Positions 7,185 to 16,104 are shown, counted from the first letter of the stretch. The stretch: DNA of 64,000 bases from Streptomyces sp. Z26 (GCF_003665095.1 NZ_RCHV01000002.1:248001-312000); one strand, 5' to 3'. Notes: a model not told the origin generated them from the letters alone. Made by a program: numbers and translations.

Positions 7185-7526
7185 TCCCACGAGCGGTGCG
7201 GCGCCCCCGGCTCCCGGCTCGAACCGGGGGGCCTAGACCGCGCCGAGCCCATGGAACCCGGAACGTCATGTTCTCCCGGGTACCCCCCGGACCGCGTCGC
7301 ACTCATCCCAGGTCACTGCCGAGGCACGCCGCCTCACCCGACCGTTCCCGCGCTTCGCCGACACCATGGCCCGCCGGACACCACGAGTATCACGCGTCAC
7401 CCACGACATGGGGGGGCGGCAGCCCGGGGCTCCGGGCGGTGGGTCCGGCGCTGCCCCGGGGGCCTTCCGCGACGGGTCGAGCCCGCCGACCGGGGTGGTT
7501 GACCGGTCGACGCGGCGGAGAGCCGG
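7185..7526. other. 342-bp intergenic stretch without a convincing gene
   Basis: Lies downstream of both the ANTAR remnant and the convergent aminopeptidase gene. It contains GC-rich inverted segments (for example around 7205-7235, with GGCTCGAACC resembling a tRNA T-loop) but no cloverleaf, conserved reading frame or clear terminator that I can support. Confidence 0.4.
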
Positions 7527-9014
7527 TCAGCCGGTCACCGATCGGAGGACGGCGTGGCTTGCCGCGGCGCAGACCGCCAGTCCGGCGCGGCCCGTGTTGT
7601 CGAGGGTGTCGCCCGCGGCGTGGTACCGCGGGTCGTAGGGCAGACCGGCGGTGCCGCCGAACCGCCGGGCCTCCTCCTCGGTCTTCAGCGCCGCGGGCCT
7701 GCTGCGCACGGTGTCGATACCCGCGACGGGTACCCCGGCGAACAGGAACGGCACCTGGTCCGACATCCCGTCGACCGGGCCTTCCAGCCAGGGCTGACCG
7801 GCGGCGGCGAGGTGCTCGGTGTAGTGGCGCTCCGGGCCGTTGCCGTAGACGCCGACGACGTGGTTGGGGGCGGCGACCATGTCCATGTTGAAGTAGCCAC
7901 GTACGGGCTCCAGCGGCTCGGTGTCCACGAAGTGCTGCGAACCGCGCATCCCGTCCTCCTCCCCGCCCCACCAGCAGAACTGCGCCGGGGCCCGCCGCGC
8001 CGCGGACCGCGCCAGGTCGAGCAGCAGCGCGGAGCCGGAGGCGTTGTCGTCGATACCCGGGCCCGCGGGCACGCTGTCCAGGTGGGCGCCGAAGAGGTGC
8101 CGGGGGGCGTCGGGGTCCGCGGGTACGGTCAGCACGTCGAACGTGTCGACCTTGCGGTCCCGCAGCTCCAGGTCGACGTGCAGCCGGGCCCCGCCGGCTG
8201 CCAGGTCGGCCCGCAGTGAGGCGGCCACCTCGGAGAACACGGTGGCCGCCGGGGGCAGCGCCGGGTCCTCGGGGGCGTCGAACCGCAGCAGCAGGCCGAA
8301 GTCCATGCCGTCCAGGAAGAACAGCACGGAGACGACACCCGCCGCGTGGGCGTTGCGCAGGGCTGTGCGGGCGGCCTCCGTCTGGTCGTCGGCCGTACGC
8401 CGCAGGGCGGCCCGCCGCGTGCCGTGGCAGCCGCCGGTGCGTGTCTCGGGCAGTGCCCGCACCCCCTCCGGGGCTTTCGGCGGACGCAGTTCCAGCAGCG
8501 CGACGCGCCCGCGCGCGTCCACGCCGTCCCAGCTGTCCGGCGCGTCGCCGAACCGGTCGGCGGGGGTGACGAGCGCGCCGGTGGCACCGCCCGGTGGGGA
8601 TGCCGCGACGCCCTCGACCGCCACGTGGTCGAGGACGCGCTCGCGCGGGCCGGTCTGGCGCACCGTGTCGCGCAGGAGATCGGTGCGGGTGTAGCTAAAC
8701 GGAAGCCGACGGGTCCGGTGCCCGTACGCACGCAGCCGCCGTTCGACGTAGCGGGCGGAGTGCTCGTAACCGCTGTACCCCGCGGCCCGGTTGCCGCCGT
8801 GCCGCGCGGCGATCCCGTCCAGTTCCCGCATGTGCCGCACTATCCGCCCGATCGCCGGGTCGCCCGCGCCCCGGGCCGGGTCCGGCCGATCCGCCGCGCG
8901 TGCTCCGTGCGCCGTGCCGGTCAGCAGCGGGCCGACCGCCGCCCCGGCCAGCGCCGCCACCACGGCGCGCCGGGGGGATCCGCCCGCCGTCCGCTGTCCA
9001 CTTCCCGCTGTCAT
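7527..9014 (-). CDS. Secreted M28-family zinc aminopeptidase
   Basis: A 495-aa protein beginning with an Arg-Arg-containing, Ala-rich signal peptide ending near ALA/AHG-ARA (Tat-like). A PA-domain-like middle region precedes the M28 metallopeptidase domain. The co-catalytic zinc set is visible: HLDS (His), GIDDNASG (bridging Asp), GGEEDG (general base and metal Glu), FNMDM (Asp) and RYHAAGD (His). The family removes N-terminal residues from peptides outside the cell. The ATG at 9014 fits the signal peptide; a longer upstream reading frame has no signal. It stands alone on its strand. Confidence 0.85.
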   Translation of the reverse strand: MTAGSGQRTAGGSPRRAVVAALAGAAVGPLLTGTAHGARAADRPDPARGAGDPAIGRIVRHMRELDGIAARHGGNRAAGYSGYEHSARYVERRLRAYGHRTRRLPFSYTRTDLLRDTVRQTGPRERVLDHVAVEGVAASPPGGATGALVTPADRFGDAPDSWDGVDARGRVALLELRPPKAPEGVRALPETRTGGCHGTRRAALRRTADDQTEAARTALRNAHAAGVVSVLFFLDGMDFGLLLRFDAPEDPALPPAATVFSEVAASLRADLAAGGARLHVDLELRDRKVDTFDVLTVPADPDAPRHLFGAHLDSVPAGPGIDDNASGSALLLDLARSAARRAPAQFCWWGGEEDGMRGSQHFVDTEPLEPVRGYFNMDMVAAPNHVVGVYGNGPERHYTEHLAAAGQPWLEGPVDGMSDQVPFLFAGVPVAGIDTVRSRPAALKTEEEARRFGGTAGLPYDPRYHAAGDTLDNTGRAGLAVCAAASHAVLRSVTG

Positions 9015-9160
9015 GGTCCACTCCGTTCCGTCGGGGTACTCCTGTACCGCGCGGCCAGTGAAACCGGGTACGCGGTTTCGTTTCCCTAAGCACGCCACCG
9101 ACGGTCCGGGGCCCTCCGGACCCGCTCTCCGTCCGGGGGCCACGGTCGCGCACCACACGT

Positions 9161-10021
9161 CTAGACCGCGGTGAAACCGCCGTCGGCGGCGACCACCGCG
9201 CCGGTGACGAAACCGGCGCGCGGGGAGACGAGGAAGCACAGCACCTCGGCGATCTCCTCGGGTCGCGCCACCCGGCCCAGCGGCTGCGCGTCGGCGAAGG
9301 ACGCCAAGTAGGCGCGGCTGTCGGGGCGGAACGAGTCGAGGAAGTCGGTCTCGACGACGCCCGCCGCCACGACGTTGGCGCGGATGCCCAGCGGCCCGCC
9401 CTCGACGGCGAGCACCTTCGTCAGCTGGGCGAGCGCGCCCTTCGAGGCGCTGTAGGCGGCACCTTCGGGCAGCCCCACGGTGCAGGTGTACGAGCCGGTG
9501 CTGACGATGGCGCCGCCGCCGCGCGCCGCCATCACGCGGAACGCCTCGCGGGCGCAGAGGAAGGCGCCGCGGGCGTTGACCGCCAGGACGGTGTCCCAGT
9601 CCTCGGCGGTGGTCTCGGTGACGGGCTTGTTCAGGGCGCGTCCGGCGTTGTTGACGAGTACGTCGAGCCCGCCGAAGGTGTCGACGGCCGCCCGTACGGC
9701 GCCGGTCGCCGTGCTCTCCACGGCGATGTCTCCGAGGAACGGCAGGACGCCGGGGAAGTCGTCGGACAGCGCCTCGACGTCGTCGCGTCGGTCGACGGCG
9801 ACGACGCGGGCGCCGCGGGCGGTGAGCAGCGCCACCGTCTCCCGGCCCACGCCGCGCGCGGCGCCGGTCACGAGGGCGACCTTCCCGGCGAACTCGGCGT
9901 CCGGGGCGGCGGATCGGGCGGCGGGGCCGGGAAGTGCCCCGGCGGGCGCGGTGGTTGCGGTGACTGCGGTGGTTGCGGTGGTTGCGGTGGGCAGGTTGGT
10001 CGGGCCGGTCGCGGTGGTCAT
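9161..10021 (-). CDS. SDR-family oxidoreductase
   Basis: A 286-aa classical short-chain dehydrogenase/reductase. After an unusual 40-residue Thr/Ala/Pro-rich N-terminal tail comes TGAARGVG (NAD(P) Rossmann motif), NNAG, a catalytic Ser in STGSY, and YSASK (catalytic Tyr and Lys). The C-terminal GAVVAADGG is typical. GAGGG lies upstream of the ATG, though starts further in would remove the odd tail. It lies 102 bp downstream of a second SDR on the same strand, with an inverted repeat in between. Substrate unknown; both SDRs are probably controlled by the MmyB-like regulator at 11186. Confidence 0.85.
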   Translation of the reverse strand: MTTATGPTNLPTATTATTAVTATTAPAGALPGPAARSAAPDAEFAGKVALVTGAARGVGRETVALLTARGARVVAVDRRDDVEALSDDFPGVLPFLGDIAVESTATGAVRAAVDTFGGLDVLVNNAGRALNKPVTETTAEDWDTVLAVNARGAFLCAREAFRVMAARGGGAIVSTGSYTCTVGLPEGAAYSASKGALAQLTKVLAVEGGPLGIRANVVAAGVVETDFLDSFRPDSRAYLASFADAQPLGRVARPEEIAEVLCFLVSPRAGFVTGAVVAADGGFTAV

Positions 10022-10067
10022 GTGTGTTCCCTCAAGAGGTGCGTGTGGAAGGCGGGTTCGGCCGTAC

Positions 10068-10105
10068 GTCCACGGGGGCGGACCCCCGCCCCGGCCCCCG
10101 TGGAC
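10068..10105. terminator. Inverted repeat between the two SDR genes
   Basis: GTCCACGGGGGC (10068-10079) and GCCCCCGTGGAC (10094-10105) form a perfect 12-bp stem with a 14-nt loop. It lies just after the stop of the SDR at 10124 in the direction of transcription. It has no U-tract, so it may attenuate rather than end transcription or may stabilise an mRNA end. Confidence 0.5.
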
Positions 10106-10123
10106 GCCGTACGGACCGGCCGG

Positions 10124-10879
10124 TCAGTGCGCGGTGAGCCCGCCGTCGACGACCAGTTCCGAGCCGGTGACGAACGAGGACTCGTCGGCGGCCAGGAAGA
10201 GGATCGCGGGGGCGACCTCGTCGGCGCGGCCCGCGCGGCGCATGGGCGTGCGTAGGACGTCCGCCTGCTGGTCGCCCTCGGCATCGAGGAGTTCCCGGGT
10301 CATCGGGGTGGCGATCACCCCGGGGTGCACGGAGTTGACGCGTACGCCCTGCTGCGCGTACTCGACGGCGGCGGTCTTCGTCAGCAGCCGTACGGCGCCC
10401 TTGGACGCCTGGTACGCGGCCGCCCCGCCGCTGCCGACCATGCCGAGCACGGACGAGGTGTTGACGACCGACCCGTTGCCGCTCGCGCGCAGGAGCGGCA
10501 TCGCGGCGCGCATGCCGAGCCACGTGCCCTTCTGGTTGACGTCCGTGACGCGGTCCCAGGATTCCTCGCGCGTCTCCTCGACGCCCCGCCAGTCCAGGAT
10601 TCCGGCGATGTTCACGAGCACGTGCAGCGCGCCGAACCGTTCGCGCAGGAAGGCGATCGTCTCGTCCCACTCCCGCGCGGACGAGACGTCGAGCGGTACG
10701 GAGGCCACGTCCGCGCCGTCCGCCGCGAGCCGTTCGGCCAGTTCGCGCAGTGGTTTGTCGGCGACGTCGGTGAGGAGCAGCCGGGCGCCCTCGCGGGCGA
10801 AGAGTTCCGCGGTCGCCGTACCGAGGCCGCCGGTCGCGCCCGTGATCAGCGCGACCTTGCCGTCGAGTCGTCTTGTCAT
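10124..10879 (-). CDS. SDR-family oxidoreductase
   Basis: A 251-aa classical SDR of standard length: TGATGGLG (cofactor motif, residues 14-21), NIAG, Ser in NTSSVLG, YQASK, and a C-terminal VVDGG signature. Asp in LLLTDVADK after the second strand suggests NAD(H) preference. It is transcribed divergently from the MmyB-like regulator at 11186 across a region with a perfect palindrome, an arrangement in which the regulator usually controls the reductase. The oxidised substrate cannot be told from sequence. Confidence 0.9.
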   Translation of the reverse strand: MTRRLDGKVALITGATGGLGTATAELFAREGARLLLTDVADKPLRELAERLAADGADVASVPLDVSSAREWDETIAFLRERFGALHVLVNIAGILDWRGVEETREESWDRVTDVNQKGTWLGMRAAMPLLRASGNGSVVNTSSVLGMVGSGGAAAYQASKGAVRLLTKTAAVEYAQQGVRVNSVHPGVIATPMTRELLDAEGDQQADVLRTPMRRAGRADEVAPAILFLAADESSFVTGSELVVDGGLTAH

Positions 10880-11132
10880 GTGAGGGTCCTTACCTCGTCG
10901 GTGATGAACGCCCTTGCCCTGGGAAGGACGTGGGCTACGGGTCGGACGCGGGCGCGTCGGCGGGGAATGTCGGCCGTACCTGGCCGTGGGTGGGCAGCGG
11001 GTGCCCCGGGCACGGCTGCGCGCATGGCGGACTCCTCCCCCGTCGGCCCGCCGGCCCCCGTCAGCCGCTGCGGTCCGTTCCGCTGAGGAAGAGTCTCTGC
11101 CGGAGCGCCTCCCTCCACCAGGACCCGTACTG

Positions 11133-11153
11133 CCTGGGTGTGACACACCCAGG
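11133..11153. promoter_or_regulatory. Palindromic operator between SDR and MmyB-like regulator
   Basis: Perfect 9-bp arms CCTGGGTGT and ACACCCAGG surround GAC, 33 bp before the regulator ATG. This sits in the 306-bp divergent region 10880-11185, which otherwise shows no gene. It is probably the binding site of the adjacent regulator. Confidence 0.6.
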
Positions 11154-11185
11154 CGGAGCGCCGGGCCGCCGCCTAGCCTGAGCCG

Positions 11186-12040
11186 ATGGACGACAACCAG
11201 CTGGGGGACTTCCTGCGCGGTCGGCGTGCCGGGGTGCGGCCGGAGGACGTGGGCACCGTCAGCCACGGCGCGCGCAGGGTCAGCGGCCTGCGGCGGGAGG
11301 AGGTCGCCGTACGGGCCGGGGTGAACGCCGACTACTACACCCGCCTGGAACAGGGCCGCGAGCGCCGCCCCTCCCCGCAGGTCGTCGACGCCCTCAGCCA
11401 CGCGCTGCGTCTCGACGCGGACGCGCGGGCGCACCTGTACCGGCTGGCCGGTGCCGCGCCGGGTGAACGACCGCCGTACGGGCCGGAGTCGGCGCGGGTC
11501 GGCGCGGAACTGCGTCGGCTGGTGGACGGCTTCGGGGACGCACCGGCCTTCGTGCTGAACCGTTCCCTGGACCTGCTCGCGCTCAACTCCCTGGCGGATG
11601 CGTTGTACTCACCGTTCGCCCCGGCGGACAACCTGGCGCGGATGACGTTCCTCGACCCGGCGGGCCGCCGCTTCCACGGGGACTGGGACCGCGCCGCGCG
11701 GGCCGCCGTCGCGAACCTGCGCGAGGCGAGCGGCTTCGCCCCGGACGACCCGCGTCTGCGGGCGCTCGTCGGCACGCTCACCGAGGGCAGCGCGGACTTC
11801 GCCCGCCTCTGGAACGCGCACGCGGTGCGCGGCAAGACGCGGGACGCGAAGCGCTTCCTGCACCCGGACGTCGGGCCGCTCACGCTCACGTACCAGTCCT
11901 TCGACGTACGCGAGGCGCCCGGCCAGCAGCTCGTCGTCTACCAGGCGGAGCCGGGGAGTCCCAGCGCCACGTCCCTCGGCCTGCTCGGCTCCGTCCACGC
12001 GACCCGGCGCGGCGCCGGGGCGGGACCCGGGGCGCGGTAG
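11186..12040 (+). CDS. MmyB-like XRE transcriptional regulator
   Basis: A 284-aa protein with an N-terminal XRE helix-turn-helix (about residues 5-85, including GLRREEVAVRAGV and YYTRLEQGRE) and a C-terminal MmyB-like ligand-binding domain (LNRSLDLLALNSLADAL, then HPDVGPLTLTYQSFDV and VYQAEPGSPS). Such actinobacterial regulators are typically divergent from a reductase and are thought to sense a small lipid-like ligand. The last dozen residues are Gly/Ala-rich and probably disordered. It likely autoregulates and represses the SDR pair through the palindrome at 11133-11153. Confidence 0.9.
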   Translation: MDDNQLGDFLRGRRAGVRPEDVGTVSHGARRVSGLRREEVAVRAGVNADYYTRLEQGRERRPSPQVVDALSHALRLDADARAHLYRLAGAAPGERPPYGPESARVGAELRRLVDGFGDAPAFVLNRSLDLLALNSLADALYSPFAPADNLARMTFLDPAGRRFHGDWDRAARAAVANLREASGFAPDDPRLRALVGTLTEGSADFARLWNAHAVRGKTRDAKRFLHPDVGPLTLTYQSFDVREAPGQQLVVYQAEPGSPSATSLGLLGSVHATRRGAGAGPGAR

Positions 12041-12080
12041 GGGCCGTCCCGGTGGCGGGCGTCGGCCGCCGGGCGGGGGT

Positions 12081-12671
12081 TCACTCCGGCAGGGCGTGGG
12101 TGAGCAGCACCTCGGCCGCCGCGCGTGCGTGGCGGCCGTAGTCCGCGTCGTCCAGCACCATGGCGCGGCTGGCCGCTCCGTCGGCGAGGGTGACCAGTTG
12201 CTCCGCCAGCGCGAGGGGCTCGCGGCAGCCCAACTCCGTCACCAGTGTGGTGACGAGGTCGCGCATGTGGAGCTTCTGTTCGCGGGCGTGGACGTGGACC
12301 GGGTCGTCCGGGGAGGGGAACTCCACGGCGGCGTCGATGAACGGGCAGCCGCGCACCGGGGCGTCGTCCCGTACGGGCATGTCGAACATCCGGAGCACGC
12401 GTTCGCGCGGCGGGATGTCGTCGCGGGTCAGCACGCTCCCCAGGGTTTCCCCCGACGAGGCGAGGCTCCGGAGGTGGGCGATCACGAGGTCGCTCTTGGT
12501 GGGGAAGTGCGCGTAGAGGGTGCGTTTGGAGACGGGCGCCGCCCCGGCGATCTGTTCCATGCCGGTCGCGTTGATGCCCTCGGTCGCGAAGAGCCGTGCG
12601 GCGGCGAGCAGGACGCGTTCCCGGCCGCCACGTCCCGGGCGCTTCCGCGGTGTCGCGGTGGCTTCGTTCAT
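12081..12671 (-). CDS. TetR-family repressor, divergent from nitroreductase
   Basis: A 196-aa TetR/AcrR regulator. The N-terminal HTH comprises LLAAARLFATEGINATGMEQ, a GAAPVSKRTLYAHFPTKSDL recognition helix region, and a C-terminal helical ligand domain with CPFIDAAVEFPSPDDPVH. The ATG at 12671 is chosen over an upstream in-frame start at 12728 because the latter would run through both putative operators. It almost certainly controls itself and the nitroreductase gene. Confidence 0.9.
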   Translation of the reverse strand: MNEATATPRKRPGRGGRERVLLAAARLFATEGINATGMEQIAGAAPVSKRTLYAHFPTKSDLVIAHLRSLASSGETLGSVLTRDDIPPRERVLRMFDMPVRDDAPVRGCPFIDAAVEFPSPDDPVHVHAREQKLHMRDLVTTLVTELGCREPLALAEQLVTLADGAASRAMVLDDADYGRHARAAAEVLLTHALPE

Positions 12672-12678
12672 GGCGCCA

Positions 12679-12753
12679 AGTGTACGCCTGCGTTTACTTG
12701 GCGGGGAGCGGCGTGGTAGCTTCACCACTCGCCAGGTAAACGCACACGTTTAC
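12679..12753. promoter_or_regulatory. Two TetR-type operators
   Basis: GTAAACGCACACGTTTAC (12736-12753) is an inverted repeat with GTAAACG/CGTTTAC arms. A related imperfect site, GTGTACGCCTGCGTTTAC, lies at 12680-12697. They cover the start regions of both divergent genes, as expected for sites of the TetR regulator. Confidence 0.65.
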
Positions 12754-12779
12754 TTCAGTTTCTCCGTCGAGGAGTTCCG

Positions 12780-13469
12780 ATGACCCTGCTCACCCCCACC
12801 GACCTGCGCGACCACGCCGAGGAGCTGATCCGGGGGCGCCGCGCGACCCGCGCGTTCCGCCCGGACCCCGTACCCGAGGAGACGATGCGCGCGATCTTCT
12901 CGCTGGCCGGCGCCGCCCCGTCCAACTCCAACGCGCAGCCGTGGCAGGTCGAGGTCGTCAGCGGCGCGGCACGCGAACGCCTGGCCGCCGCCCTCCGATC
13001 GGCCCACGCCGCGGACGCCGTGACGGCCGACTACACGTACTCCGACGAGATGTACGCGCGGGCGCACCAGACGCGCCGCGCGGCGTTCGGCGCCGAGGTG
13101 TACGGGGCGCTGGACATCGCCCCCGACGACCACGAGGCGCAGCGGGCGTACCACGCGCGGAGCCTGCGCTTCTACGACGCGCCGCACGTCGCGTTCCTGT
13201 TCGTCGGCGGGGACGCCCGCACCCGGCTGGCCGCCGACGTGGGGGCCTACATGCAGACGCTGCTCCTGGCCATGACCGCCTACGGCGTGGCGAGCTGCCC
13301 GCAGGGGCTGCTGAGCTTCTACGCCGACACCGTCCGGGCCGAACTGGGCGTCACGGAGGGGCGGTTGCTGGTGGGCATCTCGTTCGGATACCCCGACGAG
13401 ACGGCGCCGGTGAACCACGTCCGGACCGGGCGGGCGACGTTCGAGGAGGTCACGACGTTCCACGCCTAG
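12780..13469 (+). CDS. Nitroreductase-family FMN oxidoreductase
   Basis: A 229-aa nitroreductase. Family signs are RGRRATRAFRPDPVPEETM near the N-terminus (FMN phosphate-binding Arg cluster), APSNSNAQPWQVEVV (FMN-binding Ser/Asn/Gln loop) and GVASCPQGLLSFY in the C-terminal half. These enzymes reduce nitro compounds or quinones with NAD(P)H. GAGGAG lies upstream of the ATG. It is divergent from the TetR gene, with two shared operators in the gap, so it is probably induced by a xenobiotic or endogenous quinone-like ligand. Confidence 0.9.
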   Translation: MTLLTPTDLRDHAEELIRGRRATRAFRPDPVPEETMRAIFSLAGAAPSNSNAQPWQVEVVSGAARERLAAALRSAHAADAVTADYTYSDEMYARAHQTRRAAFGAEVYGALDIAPDDHEAQRAYHARSLRFYDAPHVAFLFVGGDARTRLAADVGAYMQTLLLAMTAYGVASCPQGLLSFYADTVRAELGVTEGRLLVGISFGYPDETAPVNHVRTGRATFEEVTTFHA

Positions 13470-13484
13470 AGCTGTGACCGCACA

Positions 13485-13500
13485 GGTTCGCCGGGTTGGT
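13485..13500 (+). repeat. Left copy of a 16-bp inverted repeat bounding the APH/IS630 island
   Basis: GGTTCGCCGGGTTGGT occurs here and, inverted, at 15003-15018 with no mismatch. A third copy with three mismatches in the same orientation as the left one starts at 14446. The preceding bases GTGACCGCACA (13474-13484) recur as GTGACCGCCGCACT before the copy at 14446. This looks like an IS terminal repeat. Confidence 0.6.
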
Positions 13501-13526
13501 CGTCGTGACGGATGGATGTGTGGTGA

Positions 13527-14414
13527 CTACGCCGTGAGGCGGTCTGCTTCGGCCAGCAGCAGATCGCCGAAGGGCTGGAAGTCGATGCTGCAGGCGTAGA
13601 CGCCGCTGAAGACCCGGTGGACAGTTCCCCATTCCCAGATGGCGGTGGCATCCACGCCCGTGCGAGAAGCCAGTTGCTCGGTGCGCGCCCAGAGGTCGTC
13701 GCCGAGGTCCGGGTTGCCACGCACGATGGTGCCGAGATCGCACGCCGGTTCCGCCCGCAGCCCGGCTGGATCGATGAGCTTGTAGCTGCCGTCGCTCGCC
13801 TGCAGGGCGTTCATCTCGTGGATATCACCGTGGACCAGAACCGCGGACCGATCGTCGTGGGCAAGGCGACGACGCTTCATGCAATCCAGCGCATCCGCCA
13901 CAGTGGCTGGCGAACACGGTCGCCCCGCCCGCTCCCATAGTCTCGGCAGCCGATCGGCGTACTGCTCAGCCAACTTCGCGCCCGTTGGAAGGTCAATGTC
14001 GGGACCGATCGGACGCCACAGGCGCACCGCCACTTCGCACAGCAAGTCGTGGCGGCTTGCGGGGTCGGCGACGATGTCGTACATCGGAGCCCCGAGGCGC
14101 TCCAGCAGAAGGGCTTGTCGACCCACGTCTTCGCCCAACAGCTTGGCGCATCCCCCTCCGTTCGCCAGGCGCAACACCATGGCCTCCTGCCCGACGTCCC
14201 GACCTGGCACACCGATCTTGAGGACCGCCGGAGTCCCGTCAACGAGCGTCACCTCGACGACCAGGGCGGCGTGGCCGCCCGCGAAGCTGGACCCGATCCT
14301 CAGAGACCACTCCTGGGCCAGCGAGTCGAGCACGCCTGGCAACTCGTCCAGCCAGGATTCGTTCCCGTCGGCTATCACCGTCTTGCGGACCTGGTCAGGA
14401 ATGTCGAGGCTCAT
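13527..14414 (-). CDS. Aminoglycoside/hydroxyurea-type antibiotic kinase, APH(6)-like
   Basis: A 295-aa antibiotic phosphotransferase of the streptomycin-6-kinase type. It shows the ATP-site Lys in PAVLKIGVP, the catalytic loop VLVHGDIHEMNAL (HGD-x-H-x3-N), and LIDPAGL (the DPxG magnesium motif that replaces DFD in this family). The family phosphorylates streptomycin or related cyclitols. Base composition is visibly less GC-extreme than its neighbours, and the gene sits between copies of an IS-like inverted repeat next to a broken transposase, suggesting acquisition by transfer. Substrate assignment beyond family is unsafe. Confidence 0.85.
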   Translation of the reverse strand: MSLDIPDQVRKTVIADGNESWLDELPGVLDSLAQEWSLRIGSSFAGGHAALVVEVTLVDGTPAVLKIGVPGRDVGQEAMVLRLANGGGCAKLLGEDVGRQALLLERLGAPMYDIVADPASRHDLLCEVAVRLWRPIGPDIDLPTGAKLAEQYADRLPRLWERAGRPCSPATVADALDCMKRRRLAHDDRSAVLVHGDIHEMNALQASDGSYKLIDPAGLRAEPACDLGTIVRGNPDLGDDLWARTEQLASRTGVDATAIWEWGTVHRVFSGVYACSIDFQPFGDLLLAEADRLTA

Positions 14415-14445
14415 ACCGCCAACCTAGGGCCGTGACCGCCGCACT

Positions 14446-15018
14446 GGTTCGTCTGATTGGTTCAGACTGCTGTCGTGAGGGGGCGCCTGCCCCAGCGAAT
14501 GCCTTTCTCGCTGCGGATGCGGGCGCGTTCCTTGCGTTCGGCGGCCAGGACGTCGCGGTGGCGGGCGTTGGCGTTGCGCCAGCGCAGGTAGGCGTGCAGG
14601 GCCCGGGTCTGCACCGTCTGGTTGGGATGGTGGGAGTTGGCGATGGTGAACTGCCGCAACGGCCCGAGGTGCGCCTCGACCCGGTCCAGCTTCGCCTCCC
14701 GCTCCGGGGCCGGGGCCTTCCAGGTCTTGGTGCGCTGGAAGGTGACGCCGCGGCGGGCGAGCAGACGGCGTAACGCCTCGCGGCCGATGCGGATGACCCG
14801 CCCATGGACTTCCGCAGGTGGGCCAGCAGTTCGCGGATGGACCAGCGGGTGAAGGGCTGGCCGAGCCCGGTCGGGCGGGTGGTGGCCGTCTGGACAACGA
14901 AGTCCTCGTCGTCAGGACTGAGCAGGCGCACGCGGACAGGCCCAGCCACCACACCCCCAGCACCCGGATCGGACGATCACACGACATCCAACCGCCCCGA
15001 CCACCAACCCGGCGAACC
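14446..15018 (-). mobile_element. Decayed IS630-family element
   Basis: The ends are GGTTCGTCTGATTGGT at 14446-14461 and the inverted GGTTCGCCGGGTTGGT at 15003-15018 (13 of 16 matching). The transposase inside is broken. At about 570 bp it is roughly half the length of a complete IS630 element, consistent with an internal deletion. Confidence 0.6.
14462..14955 (-). pseudogene. IS630-family transposase remnant (frameshift and internal deletion)
   Basis: The first frame reads VRVRLLSPDDEDFV through FTRWSIRELLAHLRKSMG, the N-terminal region of IS630 transposases. Near 14806 the similarity moves to another frame: VIRIGREALRRLLARRGVTF and QRTKTWKAPAPEREAKLD. It then jumps straight to LRQFTIANSHHPNQTVQTRA and the Trp-Arg-Asn C-terminus. 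The catalytic DDE core that should lie between the last two segments is missing, so the element cannot move by itself. The stop at 14462-14464 lies against the left inverted repeat, as in intact IS630 copies. Confidence 0.75.
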
Positions 15019-15093
15019 AATGTGTCAGAGCACTGGACGCGGGCGGGAAGTGGTCGACGCCCGCCGTCCGCCGGCCGGTTCACGCCCCCGGGT

Positions 15094-16104
15094 TCAGTCG
15101 ACGGTGAGGACGAGCTTGCCGCGGAGGTGCCCGCGGGCGGCGCGCTCGTGCGCGGCGCGGGCGTCGGCGAGCGGGTACGTGCCGTCGAGGGCGACGCGTA
15201 CGGTTCCGGCGTCCACCAGGCGGGCCAGCGCGGCGAGTTGGGAGCCGTCGGCGCGGACCTGGGTGGCGGTGACGGTGACGCCCAGCGCGGCGTTCTCCGC
15301 GTCGTCGAACTCCCCGAAGTACACCGGGTAGAGGGAGCCGCCGCGCCGGAGGGTGCGCAGGAAGCGCCTGCTGGCGGGGCCGCCCACGGTGTCGAGTACG
15401 AGGTCGGCGCCGCGTACCGCGTCCTCGGGCCGCTCCTTGGTGTAGTCGACGAACTCGTCGGCGCCGAGGCCCCGCAGGAACTCCTCGTGGCCGCCGGACG
15501 CGATGGCGGTGACGTGCGCCCCCTGCCACTTGGCCAGTTGGAGCGCGAGGTGCCCCACGCCGCCCGCCGCTCCGTTGACGACGACGGCGGCGCCGTCGAG
15601 CGAGGCCGGGCGGTGCCGGGCCTCCTGGAACGGCGAGGGGTGGTCGTGCCCGAGGGCGATGAGGAACTGCCACGCGGTCAGCCCCGACATGGGCAGCCCC
15701 GCGGCGTGCGCGTGGTCGACCGCGGCGGGCTTGTGGGCGAGGTCGGTGGCGGGCGCGGTGGCGTACTCGGCGTACGCGCCGCTCTGGAGCACGGCGGGGA
15801 AGCGCAGCATGCCGTACACCTCGTCGCCCGGCGCGAAGCCCTCGGCGCCGGGGCCGAGCGCCGCCACGACACCCGACACGTCGGTGCCCGGGACGAGCGG
15901 CAGCGGGAACGGGGGCCGCAGCTCGGGCGGTACGTCGGGCATCCCCCTACGGGCGTACCAGTCGGGCGGGTTGAGCCCCGCGGCACGGACGCGGACGAGG
16001 ACCTCGCCAGGGCCGGGCTCGGGCACCGGCACGCGCTCGTGGCGCAGCACCTCGGGGCCGCCGAAGCCGTGCAGCCGGACGGCGTTCATCGTGCGTAGCG
16101 GCAT
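15094..16104 (-). CDS. Zinc-independent MDR-family quinone oxidoreductase
   Basis: A 336-aa medium-chain reductase: a GroES-like N-terminal domain (AAGLNPPDWYARRG, VPGTDVSGVV), then a Rossmann domain with VVNGAAGGVGHLALQLAK. Zinc ligands of true alcohol dehydrogenases are absent, which fits the NADPH:quinone reductase branch. GGAG precedes the ATG at 16104. It is divergent from the TetR gene at 16217 across a long perfect operator, so it is presumably induced by the ligand of that repressor, most likely an electrophile or quinone. Confidence 0.9.
   Translation of the reverse strand: MPLRTMNAVRLHGFGGPEVLRHERVPVPEPGPGEVLVRVRAAGLNPPDWYARRGMPDVPPELRPPFPLPLVPGTDVSGVVAALGPGAEGFAPGDEVYGMLRFPAVLQSGAYAEYATAPATDLAHKPAAVDHAHAAGLPMSGLTAWQFLIALGHDHPSPFQEARHRPASLDGAAVVVNGAAGGVGHLALQLAKWQGAHVTAIASGGHEEFLRGLGADEFVDYTKERPEDAVRGADLVLDTVGGPASRRFLRTLRRGGSLYPVYFGEFDDAENAALGVTVTATQVRADGSQLAALARLVDAGTVRVALDGTYPLADARAAHERAARGHLRGKLVLTVD

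Noticed and set aside
7195..7240. tRNA-like T-loop (GGCTCGAACC)
   Set aside because: No acceptor, D or anticodon stems can be drawn on either strand within a tRNA-length interval.
13485..15018. Intact transposon carrying the kinase gene
   Set aside because: The transposase lacks its DDE core and is frameshifted, and one internal repeat copy has diverged, so the segment is described as decayed rather than active.
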